In this document: positions 56,514 through 64,000 of the stretch, one piece after another
Layout: every line of letters begins with the position of its first letter
Numbering within the stretch: position 1 is the first letter of the stretch
DNA from: Larus michahellis
Lineage: Eukaryota; Chordata; Aves; Charadriiformes; Laridae
NCBI RefSeq assembly: GCF_964199755.1
Contig: NC_133930.1
Span: 31,177,071-31,241,070 of the forward strand
DNA length: 64,000 bases
Direction: 5' to 3'
The notes under the pieces: generated by a model
What the model saw: only the letters and a program-made list of their open reading frames with translations
Databases searched by the model: none
Told to the model about the DNA's origin: nothing
Translations under genes and position numbers: made by a program

Positions 56514-59500
56514 TTTACCATTCAATTTATGCTCACTAGAAACCAACTTTTAGGTGCTAACCTAAAAGTCGTTCAAAATTTTCTGAAGTTTTAATTTGTC
56601 CTTGTGGACCACTGTACCCAAATTCACATGGTTATTATTTGCTCATTTTGCTCACCTGTGGTGTTTAGCCCTGAAGGAGTCCAGTCTTCTAAGACAGGTT
56701 CTCTATTCTGTAGATTATCCTAGAAGCAGTACCTATTCCTAGTTAAAGTAAGCTGTCCTGACAACAATGCTGAACAGTATTTTAGATGAAGTTTCATATG
56801 AGGTTTGTACAAATGGGGTCCCCATTTGAGTCCTGTTACATATATGGAAAAATAGCTCTAGGAGAAAAAGATAAGATTCCTGTGGCAAAAATATGCCTTC
56901 CCAAACTTTGGAAACTCTTTCTGAGGACTGTGAGTGACAAGGCTTCCACACATCTTTTTTGGTTAACGTAACCACTGAAAAGATTATTTTCCAAGTTGTT
57001 TCTTTAAAAGTTACCTGCAAAACTGGTGAAGTACACTTTTCTCTGCATTACTGGGAGTGCAGAAGAATGCAGGGGTTCCCTGTTACATGGATAAAACAGT
57101 AATTGTACACGAAGACTTACACCAAATAGCTTACACCAAATAAATTCTTAAACTTTATTGAAAAATAACATCAGCATTGGATATCACAACACCCAGGTAA
57201 TTATATTTACCTTGATGTTTGTACTATTAGCCTGTTTTTGTAGGTTTATTATTTTGCAGTAAAAATTCTCACTGTGATTATTTTTCATGTACTTTCAAAA
57301 AAGACATATATTTTCACATTTCAACCAACCCACTAAATAAAATACAGTTCATCACAGAATGCTGAAGGTGAGATGAAATTTTTTATTGACTATACAAGAG
57401 TTGAATGGCATGCCTACAGATTCAGAAACACAAAGGAGATCATAAAAGGTTTTAGAGTGATCAGTTCCATTCAGTTTTGCAGGATGTAGTTCACTATCTA
57501 AATGAAAGATTTGGAGTGATCTTTTAAAACAACTGGCAAACTGAAGCTGAAACCCCTGCAACTCTACATGTCCCATATATAATAATTCTAGCTGTGAAGT
57601 TCTTCTGCTTCATGAATCCAACCTTACTGAAATGAAAAGAGATGAACCACGGATTTGCCACTCCTGAAAATTCAATATGAATGCTCCATTGGTTTTCAAG
57701 GAGTAATTTTATCAAATTCTAAGTCAAGACAGGTTTGTAAATGCTCTACTGATTTTAAATGAGCTTTTCTACAAAGCTTGGTTCAGATGCAATACAATTT
57801 TTCGTTTGCAATTAAGGGAAGATTTTTATCACAATAGCCTAATTTATGATTCCCTGGAAAAGTTCAAGTAAAACCAATGGAAGAATTGATTATATATATA
57901 TATACTTATATGAATTTTACGTGAGCTGCTCCCAGTTACTAACACTCCAGATTCAGTTATGAAAAAACAACAGTGTCTCTTCTACTTGTGCAATGCCAAC
58001 AACAGTGGCATGTACCCTGCTGGTACCACAGGATGCTCATCTGAACCAAAATATGTAGTAGAGAAATAAAAATTGGTTATGAGAATCATATGGGTTCAGA
58101 TGGAAATAGAAAGATGGCATCATACAGAAAACTAATGTGGTTTTTTTCTAATCCTGCAATTGAACAGTAGTTTACAGTAAAGTTCAAGTTTTAGTCACGT
58201 CAGGACTCTATTAATTGCTGTGATACTTGTTTATTTTGCTAGCCTGAGCTATCTCATAAGATCATCAGCTATAAATTCAAATAGCTTTAATTCTCACCAA
58301 CAATAGAATGACATTATTTGGAAAAAAGGCAACTTATTTATCCTAACTCCAGGCATAACACAGTAAAGTCTATAGCTTCAGAAAAGGTTTCTGATTTTTC
58401 CTTTGTAAAATTTTATAACTTTGGAAAGTATTCTGTCACATTGAGAAAAATTTAAGAAAATATCATTAAGAAGCGTAAGAAAAAAATGTCACAAATCTAA
58501 AACCATGGACAGAAAACATACAGATGTCTAAGGAAACCCAAGGCTTTGGTGCTTTTCGTCCTAATTAAGCCAAGTTTTGAGGACTGAATATGACTTAAGA
58601 GAGTGCTGTGTTTACACCACTGTCTTTTACAGAGAAATACCCACATGCATAAAAGACAATGGTACTGTGGAAAGCATTAAATGGCCTCCATATACTTCAT
58701 CCTTTCCTATCCTTTCAAAAATAATAGAGGCTCAAACTTAGAGGGACTTCTACTTCTGAGTCACAGAAAGAAAGGTCAACAGGACATAAACTAGATATGA
58801 CTCTCTACTTCTACATAACAAAATGTGCATATTTTTGACCAGATCTGCTCTAGATTTTCTAACTTCTATGCTTACACGATTAGTTGTGAGTTCATCCTTA
58901 ATACCTAAAAACTTCCAGTTGAGCAACTAAGCATTAGTAGCATTACTCAGCATTTAAATTTCTCAAGCAGTTATTAAATAATTTAACATTTATCTGCCTT
59001 GCTATAGAAGACTGATTTTATCATACATATTAAATATTTCTCTGTATTATAACTATAAACTATAGAACTATAAATACAACATTCAACACCACAGCTTTGC
59101 TTTTAGGTTAATCATCTTCTTAGAAGAATGCATGTAGAGAATGCAATACGTTTAGATCTGAAAACAATACCACAGGATTTGTAAATAAAAACTTGAAAGA
59201 AAATCTAATGTCTCGTTACTCATTTCAGTAATGTAGGCTTTGAAACACAATTATAATATGATAATTCTTGATAAAATCACTGCACTTCCATTAAAAAATC
59301 AACCGCTCTTACATGTTGCAATATATCATAATGATACCTAAATTGAAATGAACAATTCAAACTAAGAAAAAAATCTCAAATCATATTCAGAGAAGAGGCT
59401 GTAATCTCATGAAGTGTTACTTTTCACTGAAAAATTACTAACATCTGAAATAATTAAGGATGACAACCTTACCAATATGAATTACCTACCTTTTAAAAGA

Positions 59501-62032
59501 CAAAAGCATATACTGAGATAAATTAGTTCTTAAAGCAGCTTTGCTAGAATGAGCAGAATTACATGAGGAAACAATGCGGACTTGGCTCTGGTTGAGGATT
59601 ATCAGAATGATGCAGTATCCTTATAGTTACTTCTTTTTACCTTTTTCACAGTAGAAATTGTGTAAAATTCTATGAGTACGGATTATATAAAGTATAATTT
59701 AAGGCTTACTTTATTTCGCTGAGCTTTAAGTACTTCACTCCGTGAATGGGTACAATGTATTAAAGAAACAGGAAGCATCTGCTCCAGGCTGTACGATCCT
59801 GAGGACATAGACTTTTCTCACTGTGAATAAAAATAGACTCCTGTTATTTCTTAGTCAGGGCAAAACACACACTGCTCTGGGGCCCTGAACACTTAACCTG
59901 CTTAGGGTAAGTCTCTTCTCATTCCAGCTGCCATAGAACCAACACTTTCTAATGACTTAACCCTTCTGAGAGAAGAAACAGTGCTATATATATGACATTT
60001 AATAATACAGAGTTGTTAGCAGTTCTGTTCCTATCATAATCAAATAACAAAATTTATGTTATGAATTCTTACTGTCACAACTTTGCTGTCTTTCATAACT
60101 CCCCTTACACAATGGAAAGAACAGTCAGCTGTTCAGAATAGGGTACCATCCTTACGCATGCTAGCTGCATTATCCACAACTAACTATATTGCATTTGCTT
60201 TTGCTCTCTTCATCAAGTCTAAATGAGGTTAATTGAGTCAGCCGGTCTGGTTTTCTCTCCCAACGTGTTTATGCTGGAATAGTCACATTGACTTTATGAG
60301 AGTTAAGTGACACATTTCTACTAAATTCAGTTGATGGACAATTTCAATTTCCTTCTTCTCTTCCTCTTCCCTGGAAGGTACATCAGCATATCTGAGCAAA
60401 ACAGTACTGAACAATCACAGAGGTTATTACATTGCCTACAAGTCATTAAAAGGCTCTCAGGTGTAAAGCTCACTAGAAAAGTAAGCCTGTAAAAAGATTT
60501 CCTGTCTTTTCCTTTCTGGCTTGCTGTTCCTCTTGCACGGCTCCTCCTTGAAACTCAGTGACATGCGTTTCCCTCTTCTGCTGGCTTCTCTATGCTTCCT
60601 TCGCTTTCTATTATGCTTCTGTTCTTCCACCCCTTCCTCATGTTTCCTACACATTTGTCTCTTTGTCAAGCTCATCTCTGGCTTCTGTTTATCCCCATGA
60701 CTTTATTCACGTTAAGGCCATTCAATCAAGAGGTCTCCTGCTGACAAATATAAAATATGTAAGACAATCTCCAGAATTTTTAAGAATTCAGACAGAATTT
60801 CAAATACCAGAGCAAACATAAACCCAAGCAACTAATTATATTTATTTACATCCTAAAGCAACCTATACATGGAAAATTATGAAAATGCCTACACATACAA
60901 AAGCCCCATTCTAATAGCTCCCATATTTCACCCTATAATTTTAAACCTTTGATTATTTTATCTCACAAAAAAATCCCAAATTTGCATTATGGTTTGCTTT
61001 TGAACATTTAATCATAAAAAAAATCTCTTAACTTCAAAACAAACTCACACTAACTGTTACGTCAGTCTCAAATAATTTTTCATTTAATTTCTCATTCTTG
61101 TTCTATAGTTTTCCTCTAAGAAAACTAGCATTGTCTTACCTCCTAAAATCTCATTTCAAATTTTCCTTTTCTGTGCATCTTCATCCTTTTTTTGTCGCTA
61201 ATTTCTGGTTTTGTCTCCAATTAGATCTTTGCACTTTCCTCACTATTCCTATGCTTTACTTTCATGAGTTCTTGACTCCTTTCCTCTCTGTCCTGCTCTT
61301 TCTAGTAATTTTTTTGCTGCAGTCTCCTCAGTCCACCATGCATACTATGCTACTCCATCAGCTTCTCCTTTAGCGTTACCTAATTTCCTCATTAGCATAA
61401 CCATATCCCAAAGAGGACATTATTGCCTTCTAAATATCTAGCTTTCTTTTCCTTTTCCCCTCAATAACTGCCCCTTCTCACATCCTCTTTCAGACTCCAG
61501 GTCAAGAAACTTTACACACTTTTCTTCGCTTTATATTCTAGTCTCCAGACCATGCTGCCACCTAGGCAGTGTGCCAGTCCATACTGCCACATGCCATCTA
61601 GAATCACTCCGTAGCAAAGTACTCTTCCTAATCAGTAACTCCTGTGCCAGCGACCTGGCCTGCTTTTCTGCTTTTTGTAACAAACTGATCCTCTTTCATT
61701 TTCTTTCTCCATACTGAAGAACGTTTTCTGTTCTAGGAAGTCCATCCTGCACTTTCCATCAAGTCTCCCTAGCACAAACTGATGCTACCTCCCTAATGTG
61801 GTAAAACATATCCCATTTCAGAATTCTTTAGATCTTTTTTCCCCGTTGCAAGAGACATTTACTGCTTGCTTCAACAGAAAGGCTGTATTCTGCAAATAGG
61901 ATTATAATGAGACTCTGTTCCTTCTAACGTAGAGGTGGAGCATAACTAAGATGAAGCCGAAGACAGCTTGATTTATCCCTTTTTTCCAATATGACTATTA
62001 AACCCCATTCTTACTGTACTCCTCTGTGTTAA
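56514..62032. other. Non-coding sequence
   Basis: Long AT-rich stretch. A TA dinucleotide run lies at 57889-57904. From about 60480 to 61870 the plus strand is markedly pyrimidine-rich. No supported gene. Confidence 0.5.
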
Positions 62033-63353
62033 ATCACACAATGGTAGGGGTTGGAAGGGGCCTTCGGAGATCACCTAGTCCAACCTCCCTGCCAAAGCAG
62101 GTTCACCTAGAGCAGGTTGCGCAGCAATGCATCCAGGTGACTTTTGAGTATCTCCAGAGAAGGAGACTCCACAACCTCTCTGGGCAGCCTGTTCCAGTGC
62201 TCTGTCACCCTCAAAGTAAAGAAGTTTTTCCTCACATTGAGATGGATTTTCCTGTGTTCCAGCTTGTGCCTGCAGCCCCTTGTCCTGTCGCCAGGCTCCA
62301 CTGAAAAGAGTCTGGCTCCATCCTCTTGACACCCGCCCTTTAGATATTGATAAGCATTGATGAGATCCCCTCTCAGTCTTCTCTTCTCCAGGCTTAACAG
62401 ACCCAGGTCTCTCAGCCTTTCCTCATTAAGAGAGGTGCTCCAGTCCCTTGACCATCTTGGTAGCCCTCCACTGGACTCTCTCCAGTACTTCCCAGTCCTT
62501 GAAATGAGAGGCCCAGAACTGGACACAGTACTCCAGATGCAGCCTCACCAGGACAAGGTAGAGGGGGAGGATGACCTCCCTCCACCTGCTGGCCATGCTC
62601 TTTTTAATGCACCCCAGGAGACTGTTGGCCTTCTTGGCCACAAGGGCACATTGCTGCCTCATGGTCATCCTGTTGTCCACCAGGACTCCCAGGTCTCTCT
62701 CAACAGAGCTGCTTTCCAGCAGGTCAGCCCTAACCTGTACAGGTGTACCGGGTTATTCCTCCCTAGGGGCAGGACCCTACACTTGCCCTTGTTGAATTTC
62801 ATTAGGTTCCTCTCCACCCAACTCTCTAGCCTGTCCAGGTCTCACTGTACGGCAGCACAGCCTTCTGGTGTACCACCCACTCCTCCCAGCTTTGTGCCAT
62901 CAGCAGGCTTGCTGACAGTATACTCTGTCCCCTCCTCCAGGTCGTTGATGAGTATGTTGAACAAGACTGGCGACAGTTCTGACCCCTGGGGAACACCGCT
63001 AGTTACAGGCCTCCAACTAGACTCTGCGCCGCTGATCACAACCCTCTGAGCTCTGCTATTCAGCCACTTCTGAATCCACCTCACTGTCCTCTCATGTAAC
63101 CCACACTTCCTAAGCTTATCTATGAGGATGTTGTGGGAGACTGTGTGAAAAGCCTTGCTGAAGTCAAGGTAGAGAACGTCCACTGCTCTCGTCTCATCCA
63201 TCCATCCAGTCATGCCATCACAGAAGGCTACTGGATTGGTAAAGCATAATTTCCCCTTGGTGAATCCATGTTGACCACTCCCGATAACCTTTTCTTCCTC
63301 TGCATGCTTAGAGATGAGATCCGGGTTCCATCAGCTTTCCACGGATAGAGGTG
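62033..63353 (-). mobile_element. 5'-truncated CR1 LINE
   Basis: The minus strand holds RT and C-terminal ORF2 pieces: [20 protein letters not shown] and [17 protein letters not shown] (63213-62842), then [16 protein letters not shown] (62680-62426), then [20 protein letters not shown] toward 62107. Frameshifts separate them. The catalytic FADD box reads PADG, so it cannot reverse-transcribe. The 3' end at 62033 has almost no tail repeat. The plus-strand 230-codon frame (62357-63049) is a shadow. Confidence 0.9.
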
Positions 63354-63412
63354 AATAATCATGGAATGTTTCAGTGAACCCAAGAAGACTGGGGATGAAA
63401 GATCTTGAAAGG

Positions 63413-63882
63413 TCAAAAGACATTGAGGTGCTGGAGCGCGTCCAGAGAAGGGCAACAAAGCTGGTGAGGGGTCTGGAGAACAAGTCTTATGAGGAGCGGC
63501 TGAGGGAGCTGGGGTTGTTCAGCCTGGAGAACAGGAGGCTGAGGGGAGACCTTATCACTCTCTACAGCTACCTGAAAGGAGGTCTGTTCTTCCAACTAAC
63601 AGGTGATAGGACAAGAGGAAATGGCCTCAAGTTGCACCAGGGGAGGTTTAGACTGGATAATAGGAAAATTTTTTACACTGAAAGGGTTATTAATCATTGG
63701 AACAGGCTGCCCAGGGAAGTGGTTGAGGCACCATCCCTGGAGGTATTTAAAAGATGGGTAGACACAGTGCTTAGAGATACGGTTTAGTGATGGTTTTTGT
63801 CAGTGTTAGGTTGATGGTTGAACCAGATGATCTGAAAGGTCCCTTCCATCCTAGGCAATTCTATGATTTTATAATTCTATGT
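63413..63882 (+). mobile_element. 5'-truncated CR1 LINE, head to head with the previous copy
   Basis: It encodes ORF2 C-terminal residues from [20 protein letters not shown] to [14 protein letters not shown] (stop at 63787), then the 3' UTR and a tail of ATTCTATGATTTTATAATTC. Its variants ([24 protein letters not shown]) group it with the copy at 16.5 kb and not with its neighbour at 62.0-63.35 kb, so the two are separate insertions. Confidence 0.9.
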
Positions 63883-64000
63883 GTACTACAGCTTTTGAGT
63901 CTGAGCCGGTATTACAAACTCTGAATTTGTGTAAGTGGCAGTTTGGTGACATGCTGTGGCTGTGGCAGTAAGGAAAGTTGTGGGCTATCACAAGAGCAGA

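Noticed and set aside
62357-63049. 230-codon plus-strand open frame
   Set aside because: Antisense shadow of the minus-strand CR1 ORF2 remnant.

Overview
The window is avian nuclear DNA. Every large coding block outside one gene belongs to CR1 (chicken repeat 1) non-LTR retrotransposons, which end in 8-bp repeats of the ATTCTATG type, and there are three LTRs of avian endogenous-retrovirus type. The unique sequence is AT-rich. Nothing bacterial, no CRISPR array and no tRNA or rRNA gene was seen.

The main unique gene is a split plus-strand gene from about 8.4 to 26.2 kb. I read it as interleukin-33 (IL33), an IL-1-family nuclear alarmin. Six exons follow one another with matching phases (1-1, 1-1, 1-1, 1-1, 1-0, 0-stop): 10012-10176, 11381-11413, 12073-12195, 13778-13825, 16239-16327 and 26031-26219. 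A more tentative N-terminal exon ends at 8594. The spliced product keeps the IL-33 layout: a basic nuclear segment with an LRSG-type chromatin-binding motif, a short linker, then the beta-trefoil cytokine domain. The linker has shrunk to a mini-exon of 11 codons, the mammalian caspase site is absent, and only one of four redox-sensitive cysteines is recognisable. The last intron (9.7 kb) holds a CR1, an LTR remnant and an unidentified broken coding-like block.

Repeats by region: 1.6-4.4 kb is one CR1 copy whose 5' part is inverted, as twin priming predicts. 16.5-17.2 kb is a 5'-truncated CR1. 22.8-23.2 kb is an old LTR. 40.0-44.45 kb is an essentially full-length CR1 with both ORFs open (358 and 1002 codons) and only 5 nt between them. 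47.35-48.02 kb is a solo LTR with an old CR1 fragment just downstream. 50.8-52.6 kb is a long broken CR1. 53.3-53.8 kb is a CR1 fragment. 54.70-56.51 kb is a solo LTR split by a CR1 insertion. 62.0-63.9 kb holds two CR1 copies head to head. Small CR1 tails lie at 12.27, 30.2 and 33.0 kb.

The rest (26.6-40 kb, 44.5-47.3 kb, 48.5-50.8 kb, 56.5-62 kb) shows no gene I can support. In human, IL33 lies on 9p24, a region that corresponds to the avian Z chromosome, so a Z location is a reasonable inference but is not shown here. No neighbouring gene of the human locus is visible.
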